NCBI GenBank assembly: GCA_021018815.1
Contig: JAITYX010000003.1
Coordinates: 5,504,501-5,568,500 of the forward strand
Origin: Talinum fruticosum
Lineage: Eukaryota; Streptophyta; Magnoliopsida; Caryophyllales; Talinaceae
Reading direction: 5' to 3'
Length of the DNA stretch: 64,000 nt
Shown in pieces: positions 23,061 to 33,808 of the stretch. Numbering within the stretch: position 1 is the first letter of the stretch; each line of letters opens with the position of its first letter. The notes under the pieces were generated by a model. That model searched no databases, had not been told where the DNA came from, and saw only the letters and a program-made list of their open reading frames with translations. The position numbers were made by a program, and so were the translations under genes.

Positions 23061-23999
23061 TTACCTTAGGGAGCAATCTTAAGGAGTTCAAACACCGTAA
23101 ACACAGACAGAATATGAACTATTTTCTGAATTTGGTTGCATGTTCAATGGCAATCTTTAGAAAGTTGTTAACACAATCACGATATTCTACACCCTTCCTA
23201 TCACTATAAACCTACGCTCGATCCATACCTTACCTCTAAACAAGAGAATTAATTCACCATATATAGTTCGAAAAGTATGTATTTTCATCATTTAGTTGCG
23301 CACAAATAATATGACATGAGCCTAAGATTCTTCTACAGGAAGAAATGGTCCTAAACCCATTCAAGAATAATATGACCCTAGACCGTGTAGCAAAATCTTA
23401 TCATACATTTGACAAAATTTTGACAGACATTTCCCTTAGTCCTTCAAATACAACATACAAAAACGAAATGGCTAATGTGTATATCCTTACTTAATTGTAT
23501 GGTAACATAAGGTATGGACATACACATCAAACTCATCGTCATTATAATTGCACCGAAGAACAAGAGGCAAAATAAGCACCATTATATCTTGTCAAATGTA
23601 TGATAAAGATTATAATAGCCACACAACCTATTATCATATTATTCTAAAATTGTCCAACACGAACAATTCAAAAACCTATACATACCTACCTAACATTCTC
23701 AGTGCTATTTGCACATTTATGCACATGCTGCAACCTAGGATAACTTATTATGTACAGATTTTTGAACGGGTTCTCTAAGCTTATAAAATGCATACGATAA
23801 TTTATGAAAAGCATAGATTCGTAAGAAAAATAAGCACAATTTTACACAAGTAAGCATGACATTTATCAAATTACATGAAAATAAAAAGAGGCTATTTAGT
23901 ATATTCCTCTTTTTATTGAAGTTTTTTTATAGTTGTTAAATTTCTCTTTTTTAAATACATATATAGCCTTTTTCCCTATATTTGGTGTGTAAGAAGGGT

Positions 24000-24038
<39 letters not shown>

Positions 24039-24040
24039 TT
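23061..24040. other. CACTA region upstream of the transposase
   Basis: This AT-rich sequence has no recognisable domain. It should contain the 5' exon(s), if any, of the transposase on the minus strand, but I cannot place them. An (AT)n run lies at 24003-24034. Confidence 0.4.
24003..24034. repeat. (TA)n microsatellite
   Basis: An uninterrupted TATATA run of about 16 dinucleotides lies at the outer edge of the left arm of the inverted repeat that follows. Confidence 0.9.
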
Positions 24041-24655
24041 CCTTTTTGTTTCCAATTTTGATGTATTATATATTTACCATAAAGTAGACATGATTTTTTG
24101 AAGTTTTACATAATGTATAGGATAATGAATATGAATAAAATATGAAGACCACCTTTGAATTTGCTTTAATGACCCAAAACATAACAAGATCCGGAGTTCG
24201 CATGACCCTCGTTATCTTGAATAATGAGGTTGGGTTCACAAGGCAAAATATGGAGTATATCTGCAGTGTCGGTTGGTCCACGAAGAAAGGGAAGACAGGT
24301 CAAGGGTTCAAATGGAAAAAGGTTATAAACAATGAGAAAAGTAGTAGCAATTCCCTATTGTTTATCACATTTTTTCCATTTGAACCCTTTACCCTCTTCC
24401 CATTCTTCGTGGACTGATCCACATTGCATGTACACTCCATGTTTTGCCTTGTGAACCCAACCTTATTGTTAAATACAACAAGGGTCATGAAAACTCCGGT
24501 TCTTGTTATGTATTGGGTCATTAAAGCAAACTAAAGGATGACTTTGACAATTTGTTTATATTCATTATTGTTTTATGCATTACATAAATTTCAAAAAATT
24601 ATGTACTCTAGTTTACAATCATGTATAATATAACAAACTTGCAACCAAAAAGGAA
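24041..24655. repeat. Large imperfect inverted repeat (arms about 300 bp)
   Basis: The sequence from about 24045 to 24345 is matched in reverse complement by about 24352 to 24655. Examples: GCTTTAATGACCCAAAACAT (24164 onward) pairs with the complement of the GTATTGGGTCATTAAAGC block at about 24513-24530, and GGGTTCACAAGGCAAAA is mirrored by TTTTGCCTTGTGAACCC (about 24444-24460). Visually the arms are around 85% alike, with a few bases of loop. Apparent frames on both strands (24142-24417 plus, 24300-24521 minus) are images of one another. It may be a MITE-like insertion or a hairpin rearrangement. Confidence 0.8.
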
Positions 24656-24809
24656 ATCGAAAATTTCGATAATTGGATAAATTAGTCCACCCCAACGTCA
24701 CCTCATCAAAATAAACAAATTTGATAACAAATTTTTCTTTATGACAAGTTTTTGGGGATAGCTCTATATCCAAAAATTATGTACAATTTTTATTAAATTT
24801 TCTCCCATT

Positions 24810-24945
24810 TGATCCTTAAAACCTAAACCATAAATCTTTCCATTTTCCTAAACCCTAAACCAAAAATTTTTCCACTTCCCCAAACCCTTTAGCTTAAATC
24901 TTTCTATTTCTCTAAACCTAAACCATATGCCATAACTCTTTCGAT
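24810..24945. repeat. Telo-box-like degenerate repeats
   Basis: AAACCCTAAA at 24850-24859 lies in a series of roughly 45-bp units of the type CCTAAACCATAAATCTTTCCATTTT. The motif resembles the plant telomere repeat/telo box. It lies upstream of the CACTA transposase in its orientation. Confidence 0.5.
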
Positions 24946-25539
24946 TAACCATCCTAATTATCATTCTATTTCGCTAAATTAGTTAAATCTTAAACCCCTA
25001 AACGCATTTGTCAAAATCTCAAACATTTCAAGAATTTCCAACTTGACAAACTAAACAAATATTACACACATTATGAATAAAACGATTCAAAATTTCAACA
25101 ATTCTCAACATTCAACTATGTTCCGCAAATACATTCAACATTCAACTACCATATTTTGCATATAACTTAAAGTGAAAAATAAGAGACGGAGAGAGATTCA
25201 CACCGGAAGAACGACGACAATGGCAAGAGTGAGTGAGAGGCAAGAGGGAGAAGCAACCACGGTGACAGCGAGAGATGAAAGTGAGAGTAGGGATAAAGAT
25301 AGCTCGACAATGGAAAGGAGTGCGACACCAGCAAGGACAGATGTACCGGCGACAAGGGCGATGAGAGCGAGTAGATCTAGATCTGTAGCAGTGGACGAGA
25401 ACAACTAGAGAAGGAGAGTAAGAGCGAGAGTAGAAAGAAAATTGTGAAACCGTGATGAGCAGCAGCTTCTCGTGTTTTTATGTATTATCTCCAAACACAT
25501 TTCATTATGGTTCCTTGAAAGAATTGTCATAATAGATGA
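24946..25539. other. CACTA internal region near its right end
   Basis: There is no recognisable gene. From 25180 to 25440 the plus strand is purine-rich (GAGAG and GACAA repeats), producing open frames on both strands (78 and 68 codons) without domains. This may be the untranslated 5' region of the transposase gene. Confidence 0.4.
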
Positions 25540-25751
25540 CATATTACTACGGTTATTTCATAGACTGTAGTAAAAAGTCTACAAGTTGACCTATTACTAC
25601 AGTTCAATGAGAGAACCGTAGTTGAACTGTAGTAATAGGTATAAAAAAAACATCGCTTATTTACAAAAATTTCACCGCCTCAATTTTTATGACGGTTTTC
25701 TTTATGATAGTTGTTAAAGGCATGTTGTTAAAAGTTGTTTTTGTAGCAGTG
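25540..25751. repeat. CACTA right terminal and subterminal repeats
   Basis: TATTACTACGGTTAT, CTGTAGTAAAAAG, CTATTACTACAGTTC and CTGTAGTAATAGG alternate between 25543 and 25641. The terminus GTTTTTGTAGCAGTG ends at 25751. Confidence 0.8.
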
Positions 25752-26006
25752 CTTACCCGCCATATTGATAAAATTAGTTTGTCGCATAGCTAATTTTTCT
25801 TTGAATTTAAACAAAATCTTATTAAAAATCCTCAAGTCTAAGTTTATGAGTGAAAATCGAAACTCCTACATATTTATCAAAGTCTGGTAGAAAGGGGAAT
25901 GTGTGCAGATTTAGCAAAGATTCTCCTAACTCAAGAATGCGCTTTCTTTGGAAAAATAATTATATATTTGTTCTTATTAATCACAAGACCTGACCTCTCT
26001 AAAATT
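25752..26006 (-). pseudogene. LINE (L1-type) reverse transcriptase, thumb-region fragment
   Basis: On the minus strand the frames give RSGLVINKNK, then an IFF-like stretch, and, after frame changes, LKKKLAMRQTNFINMAGK-like sequence reaching the CACTA end. This is the segment of plant LINE ORF2 just before the MAG(K/R)ITL motif, whose continuation is at 10220. The fragment is cut off at 26006 by the copia LTR C1. Confidence 0.7.
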
Positions 26007-26856
26007 TGAAGGTTTGCTCTTGGGCGAGTCTTAGTCACCCTAGAGTGGGGTGAATAGGGTGATGAGGAAATTTTGACAAACATAGAAGATTTAAGCTTAA
26101 AATGAATAAACGACAGAATGCGAGTCTAGATTGGACTACGAAAAGTGTAAACTCGGAGATACGTGGAAACCCTCTTGCGGTAGAAAACCACTAACAGTGC
26201 TAGTCCAAGCACCAAGTCAAATCCACTATTTTGAATCCACAACGTACGTAAGACTCGACTCAACCAGAATTGCTCCCTTAAACAATTCCTTACAAAGTTT
26301 TCCTAGACTTAGAAATTCCCTTATCCGATCTAGTACTTCCTAACCGAGGTAACCTTTACAGCTAGGGACAACTGAGCCGAGTTAACCCTTACAGCTCGGT
26401 CAAGGGACCTTACTTAGAAAGTAAGAAAGAGTATGTAATCGATTACAAGACTTTACAACTCGAAAGTATGAATTATAGGTCGGGAGTTGTAAATAGAAGA
26501 TTGAGTATGAATTCAATGTCTTTTGCTTAAGTAATGTGTATCAACAATAATTCCAGACAATCTTTAAGTCTTGAGAGTTGGCTTCTATTTATAGATGACC
26601 AAGCGGATTAGCCGTTGTGACTAATTTTTGAACGAAGTTCTTCTTGATCGTTGTAACGGTTCTTCCGAGTCGCTCAAAAAAATCCGTTGGGATATGAACA
26701 TTGTGCAACGGCTCTTGGCTCATAAAGGTGCTCCGGTCAGCTGATAATGTCCGAAAAGTAAGGTGGAAGCCATCGTTGAGCTTAGGGTTGAATTTTTCCA
26801 GCTTTGGAAACATACAACCACGACACGACGTCCGGGCGTTGTTTAGAAATAGAAAC
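26007..26856 (-). repeat. C1 3' LTR (truncated)
   Basis: It matches 35968-36815, including a TATA-like CTATTTATAG at 26586-26595 (minus strand CTATAAATAG). The LTR's outer part and the polypurine tract are missing on the internal side. Confidence 0.8.
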
Positions 26857-27219
26857 TTCCTGAAATAGAAACTTCATTCATACATATAGATACTTCATTC
26901 GGAAATACAACGGCTCTTGATTCAAAGTTAGAAAGAGTGAACTCGAAATCAATATGCTCGAAAATAGAAACTTCATTCATACATATACAGAAAACACAAA
27001 AATACACAGAAAAGAGGGTGAGAAAACTCCCCTAAACAAAACAACAATTTTCCTGGTATTCTCCCCTTTACCTTTCAACAAAAACAAAAAAACAAAAAAA
27101 TTAGGGAAGAATGTATCAAGTTGATACAATTAATATCTGGACAAAAAAAAAACAAGAGAAAAAGAAAATTAAGATGGTGGATTTCGGGCGGTCCGAGTTG
27201 AGGCGGATGAATGTGCGGT
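26857..27219 (-). other. C1 3' untranslated region
   Basis: It contains a duplicated AATAGAAACTTCATTCATAC at about 26864 and 26963. On the minus strand the phrase TGTTTAGGGGAGTTTTCTC near 27030 is shared with C2 near 49753, which identifies the region as the 3' part of the same family. Confidence 0.6.
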
Positions 27220-28760
27220 GCGCTACTGCTGGTATGCTTGTGATGAAGTTGAAGATCCGGGCGGCGGTAGCATTGGTATCTCCGGAAGTGGCTCAACTCC
27301 GAGTGGTTGACCCGGAACTAGGTCATCCAGAAAGTTACTGAGGGGGTGTTGCTTCGGCTTGACCGTAGCGGACCGTCCAACATCCCCGGGTTCTTCGACT
27401 CCCTCGGATCGTTGTCCGAGCTTATCGGTCTGGTTGAGGAACCGCAACACCTTGTCCCTCGGCTTCTTCTTTTTGGTTGATGGTTGAGGAACATCCGCAG
27501 GTTCTCTTTCTTCCTCCTTCTACTCGAAGGAGCTGCTTCAGCCGTAGCTTCCTCTTCTTCTTCCGCTTCGGAGGGAGACTTGGCAGGACTCAAGGACTCT
27601 TCGGATGTGTTTGAGTTGTTTGGGTCCTGAGTGGCCTTCGATTGCCTCTCTCGGAGAAGCTCAAGCATCTCCTGTTGCTCTTTAACCATATTCTTCATTT
27701 CAAGGAGCACATCTTATTGCTCTCGAATCCGAGATTGGGCCGTTTTTGGTTGATGGTCATGGATTGATGGATGGACTTTAAGGAGCGCAGAGTGTCCAAG
27801 ATTTCCGCGGACACGAAGTGAGCTTATCTATCGGTGCAGTAGACGAGTAGTAGTAGCTTCGCTTGGAGGACCTGAGGTGGAAGCACCGCCAGGTGGAGGA
27901 GGGAGTGAGAGGTGAGTTTAAGTCCGAGGCGGAGGGAAGGTTGCCTCGGTTCGAATTGTAGACCCGGACACCAAGTTGGGTTTCCTGGTAACCGTATCTA
28001 AGAAGCTCTTTTACGCCAACAACGATGGTAACCTCAAACACTTCGTCTAGGTATAAGGGAGTGGAACCTTGAATTGCTTGAAAACAAGGGTAAGAAGGGC
28101 TCCGAAAGGAAGAGGGGTGGATTTCTTTGATCGAGCCGACACGATGGCCATCTCGCTCGATTATAACAGGAATGAGGTCTATGTCGTAGCCCTCGAGAAT
28201 GTCGAACAAAGCTTTGAGAATTTTTGAGTTAGGATTCTCTTTGCTTGAATGATGAGAAAAGAAAGTTCTCATCGGCAAGAAGCTACGAAGTCTAGCCTCG
28301 GTCTTCTTCCGAGTCACGGAAAAATTCTTGCGTGACTCAGGTACTTCCTTGGCGTATTTTTCGAAGAACTCATCTGCAATCTCGTTGAAAGGAATAGGAT
28401 TGTAGTTGAGGAAGATAGATGAAACTTTAAAAAGACGATGGAGGAGAGAGAGATTTATACGAACCATCTGTATTGCGAACTCGGAGGTGATGACCCCTCG
28501 GAGCAAGAAAGGTTTGAGTACAACTCAGCAACGAGTTCTTGGTATATGAACTCACTGAAGCATAGAAAGTTATATACTCCGGTGGTTTTGATGTGCGTCA
28601 ACCACGAAAAGGTTGTGGTTGGAAAGAACTTGTCATCCAACCCGAGATGTTGGGTGACAAAGATTTTGGAGGGGTTAGAAGGACCCTCTTGGCTTTGCTT
28701 GGTTCTAGGCTTCTTTGTTGCAGACCCTAGAAAGTCTAAAGCGGAACCTCTCTTAGGCAT
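27220..28760 (-). pseudogene. C1 extra 3' ORF (env-position, putative plant transposon protein type)
   Basis: The minus-strand start is MPKRGSALDFLGSATKKPRT at 28760. A lysine/arginine-rich start is followed by DDKFFPTTTFSWL and YNFLCFSEFIYQELVAELYS. The next frame (28506 down) carries INLSLLHRLFKVSSIFLNYN, FNEIADEFFEKYAKEVP and KILKALFDILEGYDIDLIPV. Downstream is a coiled-coil-like acidic tail (MLLEMKNMVKEQQEMLELLR) and SEAEEEEEATAEAAPSSRRR. The same order occurs in C2 (47986-49580). Extra ORFs downstream of pol are known from SIRE-type copia elements, and their function is unproven. I see no clear signal peptide or membrane segment, so calling it an envelope would be unjustified. Frames change at least twice. 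Confidence 0.7.
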
Positions 28761-28909
28761 GGTTGAAGTGTTTTAAAAGAGAGAGAGTGAACTCGAAGAA
28801 ACGACAAAGAGAGAGAATGCTGCGAACGCCGAGAGCTTAGATTGCGAGAGTAAGTGAGTGAGAGTTTAGGTTAGCAGAGAGTAAAGTAGCGAAATGAAGG
28901 AAAAAGATG

Positions 28910-29033
28910 CTATTTATAGTGAAAGGAATGTCCTTCAATATCCATTCTGACCTAAACTTCTAACGGTCGCCTCGGATAGGTGTGTTTGTTCAGCTCTTCA
29001 ACCGTTAGAATTCCAATGTTTATCCGCCAACGG
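28910..29033 (-). promoter_or_regulatory. Candidate internal promoter of C1 (TATA plus AACGG cluster)
   Basis: On the minus strand a CTATAAATAG box (28910-28919) lies about 150 bp upstream of the 3' ORF start. Three AACGG/CCGTT cores at 28972-28976, 29002-29006 and 29029-29033 lie just upstream of it. The C1 LTR has the same arrangement (TATA near 36545, five cores at 36570-36669). C2 has an equivalent TATA at 47735. Confidence 0.5.
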
Positions 29034-29394
29034 CTAGTTCAACGATCGATGCGTGCGGCAGAGAGAGAGAAAAAGAGAAATTTTAAAAGAGATTTCTGAA
29101 AATCTCCACTAATCTAGAGATGATTTCAAAAGTTTGAAGTCGATTTTTCTCAAAACCGAGTCCGCCTCGGTAAGGTTTCTGAGTGACTCGGAAAATGCAA
29201 ACAAATAATAACTATTAACTCGGTATCACTGGGTCAATCGAACTAATTGTCATTAAGACAAGGAAAAGAAACATGTAACACATAATCATGCTAGATAATT
29301 TCACCTAGAAAACACATAATCATGCATTTATCATACCAAGTACATTCCTAATAAAACAAAAGTGATCCTCAATAAGTGGCTTAGTAAAGTTATC

Positions 29395-32300
29395 GAGTAA
29401 CTAAAATTTTGTACGAATAAATTCAAGTTCAATATCACCTTTCTCGGAATGGTCTCTTAGAAAATGATATCCGACCTCAATATGCTTTGTCTTTGAGTGT
29501 TGAACTGGATTCTTAGTGATGTTGATTGCACTCTTATTGTCACACTTGATTAGAACTGATTTGAATGAAAGCCAAGGTCTTTCAAGTGTTGCTCGATCCA
29601 CAGAATATGAGCACATCATGCTCCAGACTGCAATGTACTCGGTTCAGCGATAATGTACTCCGTTTCAGCAGTTGATAGAGCGACTAAGTTCTACTTCTTT
29701 GACTGCCAAGATATAAGGGATTAACCTGAAACCGGCATGCTCTTGAGGTGCTCTTTCTATCAACCATGTATCCAGCATAGTCGGCATCCGAGTATCCAGC
29801 GAGGGTCGGTTCCGAGTCTCTTGAGAACCATAGACCTAGATTCCGAGTCTCTACAAGATATCTAAAGTTTCTCTTCACCGCAGTGAGATGTGATTCTTTT
29901 GGATTAGCTTAGAATCTTACACACGAGACATACACTAAACATAATGTCCGGCCTCATCTGGATGTAAGATATAATAGAGATCCAATCATACCTCGATAGA
30001 GTTTCTCATCTACTGCTTTACCTTTTTCATCCGAGTCCAGTTTCATACTCGCTACTCATTGGTGTTGCTACATGTTTTGCATCTTGAAGATTGTACTTCT
30101 TCAGAAACTCCTTGGTGTAGTTAGATTGATGGACATAGATGCCATCTTTATCTTGTCCGATTTGTAGACCAAGAAAGAAATTGAGCTCTCTCATCATGCT
30201 CATTTGGAATTCCTTTCTCATTAACTCGGAGAAATCTCGACAGAGATTTTCATTAGTAGCTCCTAAAATTATATCATCAACATAGATCCGAGCAATAAGA
30301 AAGTCTATCCCCTTTGTTTTTATGAAAAGAGCTTTGTCAATTTGACCTCTTTTGAAATTATTTTCAACCAAGAAACTGTTCGAGTCTTTCATGCCAAGCT
30401 CCGGGAGCTTGTTTAAGACCATAAAGAGCTTTTTGCAACTTGAAAACATAATTTGGAAATTCTGAGTTTTCAAATCCAGGGTGTTGCTCGACATAGACTT
30501 CCTCTTGAATGAAACCATTCAAAAAGCACATTTGACATCCATTTGATACAATTTAATATTCATGCTTGATGTAAATGCTAAAAGGATTATGATTGCTTCA
30601 ATCCTAGCAACCGGTGCAAAGGTTTCCCATAATCAATCCCTTCTTCTTGATTATAACCTTGAGTTACAAGTCTAGCCTTATTTATTACTACCAACCCATC
30701 CTCATCCAGTTTGTTCTTGAAAACCCATTTGGTTCCTATGACAGGGTGGTCGGAAGGTCGTTTAGTAAAAAGTCCGGACTTGGTTCCTCTCGGATTGATT
30801 AAGTTCCTCTTGAATGGCCTCTACCCATTCAGGTTCATTTAGGGCCTCTAGTGCATTTCTGGGTTCGATTAATGATATGAATGCAATGAATGCACATAGA
30901 TTCTGAAAAGAAGAACGAGTTCTTACCCCACTGTTGATGTCGGACAATATGTTCTCAAGTGGGTGGCTCGAAACATATTTGAATGCTCTACTTGTTCTTT
31001 GGTTCACCAGATTTGTGGGTTGAGCTAGTTGATCTTCGAGTGATCCGATCTGTTTGAGCTTGCTCATGTGTTTGGCCTTCAACATTCTCAGCTGGCTCTA
31101 GAGCTAGTTGAGTCCGAGCCATGCTATTCCGAGTTGCTTTCCTTTGACTCGTCTCGAGCTTAGATTCAAGCAAGATCATCTTCATCTTGATCGACTTTCG
31201 GATCCGAGAATGTTGACTCACTTGGTCTTCCCTGATCAATCTCATCAAACAAAATGTGGATGCTTTCTTCCACTTTGTTAGTTCTTTTATTGAAAATGCA
31301 ATAAGCTTTATTATGAGATAAATAACCAAGAAAGATACCTTCATCCGACCAAGCATCAAACTTGGTCGAGTGATCCTTACCATTATTATGAACATAGCAC
31401 TTACATCCGAAGGGTTTGAAGTATGAAATGTTGGGCTTCTTTCCCTTGTAGAGCTCGTATGGTGTTTCCTTCATAATGGGTCCGATGAGGCATCTGTTTA
31501 GTGTGTAGTTTGTTGTGTTAACTACCTCGGCCCTGAAGTAGTAGCGCAGATCATGTTCAATCATCATTGTCCTTCCTGTTTCTTCAAGAGTACGGTTCTT
31601 TCTCTCCACTACTCCATTTTGTTGAGGAGTTCGGGTGCTGAAAAGTTGTGAGAGATATCATTCTTATCGCATAACTCTGCAAATTCCGAGTAATTGAATT
31701 CCCTTCCATGGTTAGTTCAAATTCTCCTAATCCGAGTCCGAGACTCTACTTGAATTTTCCTGCAGAGCTTGCTTGAACTCTTTGAATGCTTCATTTTTGT
31801 GCTTAAGAAAACAAACCTGTGTAAATCGTGAGTAGCCATCAACAATCATAAGTACATATGATTTACCTCCGAGACTCTTTACAGGGATTTCGCCACATAA
31901 ATCCATATGCAACATTTCAAGCACTTTGGATGTGGAAAACGTTTTGAGAGATTTGAAAGATGATCCGACCTATTTCCCTTTTGTGCATGCTTCACAAATT
32001 TTATCTTTCTTAAATGCACAGATTAGGTAAACCTCGACTAAACCATGAGATGCAAGCATTTTGATAGTGTGCATACTAACATGACCTAGTCTACGATGCC
32101 ATGTCCAAGAATCATCATGCGAAGATGCTTTTAAACAAGATAAATTCTGACTTGGATCGAAAGAGGAATCATGCGGGTATTACCCGATCTCTTAGTCTCT
32201 TTGGTGGTTGCATCGAAATATAGCAATTTGTCCGAGTGAACCTTGCCTCTTGACCCTTGTCGCACAATTGAGAGATGTTGAGTAGATTGTACTTTAATCC

Positions 32301-32560
32301 CTTGACAAGATAGACTGGGCGACAAAGTTGTCTCATTTCCCAATCTCGCCTATTCCAACTATCTTGCCCTTACTATCATCTCCAAAAGTGACTTTTCCTT
32401 CGTTGTAATCTTCCAACTCGAAAAGAGTCTTGAAACTCCCGAATGTGGCGTGAGCATCCACTGTCTAGGTACCAATGACCTTTTGTCTTTTCCGAGTTAC
32501 CTGCGAGTCAAAAACACCCTAACCCTTCTCACTTCCTCTAACAAACCCAGATTTGAATTA
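29395..32560 (-). pseudogene. C1 pol (protease, integrase, reverse transcriptase, RNase H)
   Basis: Read leftward on the minus strand. Protease/GAG-pre-integrase sequence lies around 32560-32050. The integrase core starts LEMLHMDLCGEIPVKSLGGK (31924) with YVLMIVDGYSRFTQV. RKNRTLEETGRTMM (31609) and KPFGCKCYVHNNGKD follow. The reverse transcriptase includes ALNEPEWVEAIQEELNQ (about 30860) and an intact catalytic motif IYVDDIILGATN (about 30290). RNase H has DYAGYMVDRKSTS (about 29780) and KCDNKSAINITKNPVQHSK (about 29550), ending near 29400. Stops and frameshifts separate the parts. The protein would cut the polyprotein, copy the RNA and insert the cDNA. Confidence 0.85.
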
Positions 32561-33156
32561 CTTTGGGTTTGGTCCGATTCTGAGTCTTCCTTTTAGAAAA
32601 CTTGAGTTTGTGTCTCTTTCTTTTGAAAATCTTTTCTCGTATAAACAGGTAGAGAAGGTTTTCTCTTGTAGGCTAGTCCGGGCTCAGTCCTCCTTTCATT
32701 TTTATAAATGGGACCATGCTCAGTCTTCTTGAACTTCATAGTTCTGGAATCCTTTTGAAAAGATCCGAGTAGGAATTTGATTCCTCCTCATCGTTAAAAC
32801 CAAGTCCTTCCGTTCGAAGAAGACACATTAAGAGCCTAAAAGCATGTCAAGGTTTTTCGACCTTGAGTAAATTTCAAAACAAGCTCTTGAGTCATTGAGC
32901 TTTTGTTTTAGATTCTCATTTTCTCTTCTAAGTGACTCGGACTCGGTCTCATTAGTTTGAATACTAGTCTTGAGTTCTCTTAGAGTAAGTCTCGGTTTTC
33001 CAATTCATTTTTCAAACTAATGCTCTCATAAGTGAAAGACTCAAGTTGTTCTTTGAATTGAGAAGAATCGGAATTGGACTTTTCTTCCAAAGTATAAATA
33101 TATTTAGCTATATCAACTTTGGAGAACTTAAGAAAATATTCAATTACCTCATGAGG
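32561..33156 (-). pseudogene. C1 gag 3' part
   Basis: A 68-codon frame (33186-32980) reads KFSKVDIAKYIYTLEEKSNS followed by QFKEQLESFTYESISLKNEL, a coiled-coil stretch also found in C2 (about 43495-43720). The insertion at 33162 separates it from the 5' gag part. Confidence 0.75.
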
Positions 33157-33161
33157 ATTTG
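33157..33161. repeat. Target-site duplication ATTTG (left)
   Basis: It is identical to ATTTG at 34794-34798, flanking the nested LTR-like element. Confidence 0.85.
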
Positions 33162-33808
33162 TGTAACGCCCCAAACCCTTAATCACTGGTTTTAGTCTAA
33201 ATAAACCGCTAGCCGATGATTAGTGCAACGGAAAGGAGGTCGGGGACATTACCACCGCCCTTACCGGAGGAAAGGGCAAGGCTCTATATGTATTTTACCC
33301 GAGGTTATACCTTGTTAGGAAATTATAACTTATGTAACAAATACATGTTAATCCCGATACGAAATCAATGACACTTGACCACTAATACCCCAACTTGCCA
33401 CTGCGAGCCTCTAAGTTTCAATTCAACTATTTCATAACCTTTATTTTATAGCATGATAATGGACGTATTGAGCTTCGGCTCACATTTTGAGAATGTTTTC
33501 TTGTTTTGTTTTAGGGTAAAGATGTTGGAGGTATGAAGCAAACGCTCGTCCGGGACTTAGAGGCTCGCAGTGGCAAGTTGGGGTATTAGTGGTCAAGTGT
33601 CATTGATTTCATATCGGGATTAACATGTATTTGTTGCATAAGTTATAATTTTCTAACAAGGTACAACCTTGGGTAAAATACCTATAGAGCCTTACCCTTT
33701 CCTCCGGTAAGGGCGGCGGTAATTTCACGACCTCCTTTCCTTTGCGCTAATCATCGGCTAGCGGTTTATTTAGACTAAAACCGGTGATTAAGGGTTTGGA
33801 GCGTTACG
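33162..33808. repeat. Inverted repeat with arms of about 250 bp
   Basis: The arms 33162-33416 and 33555-33808 pair at roughly nine bases in ten by eye, for example CCGCTAGCCGATGATTAG against CTAATCATCGGCTAGCGG, with about 140 bp between them. Confidence 0.85.

Larger units (their letters stand above)
10221..25751 (-). mobile_element. CACTA (En/Spm) transposon, near complete, with nested LARD1
   Basis: The left end is CACTACTACAGGAA (10221-10234) and the right end TTTTTGTAGCAGTG (25738-25751), the reverse complement of CACTGCTACAAAAA. Both ends are followed by subterminal arrays of TATTACTACGG/CGTAGTAATAGG motifs (10260-10560 and 25540-25645). The 3-bp target duplication is CCT on the left and CTT on the right. 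It interrupts a LINE gene in which AGG restores the reading frame. Removing LARD1 (8.29 kb) leaves about 7.2 kb. The gene content is one TNP2-like transposase on the minus strand, now broken. I did not identify a second (TNPA-type) gene. The 23.1-25.5 kb part, upstream of the transposase, holds repeats described separately. Confidence 0.9.

Noticed and set aside
25172..25408. 78-codon serine/arginine-rich frame near the CACTA right end
   Set aside because: The opposite strand is equally open, the region is purine-biased repeat sequence, and no domain is visible.
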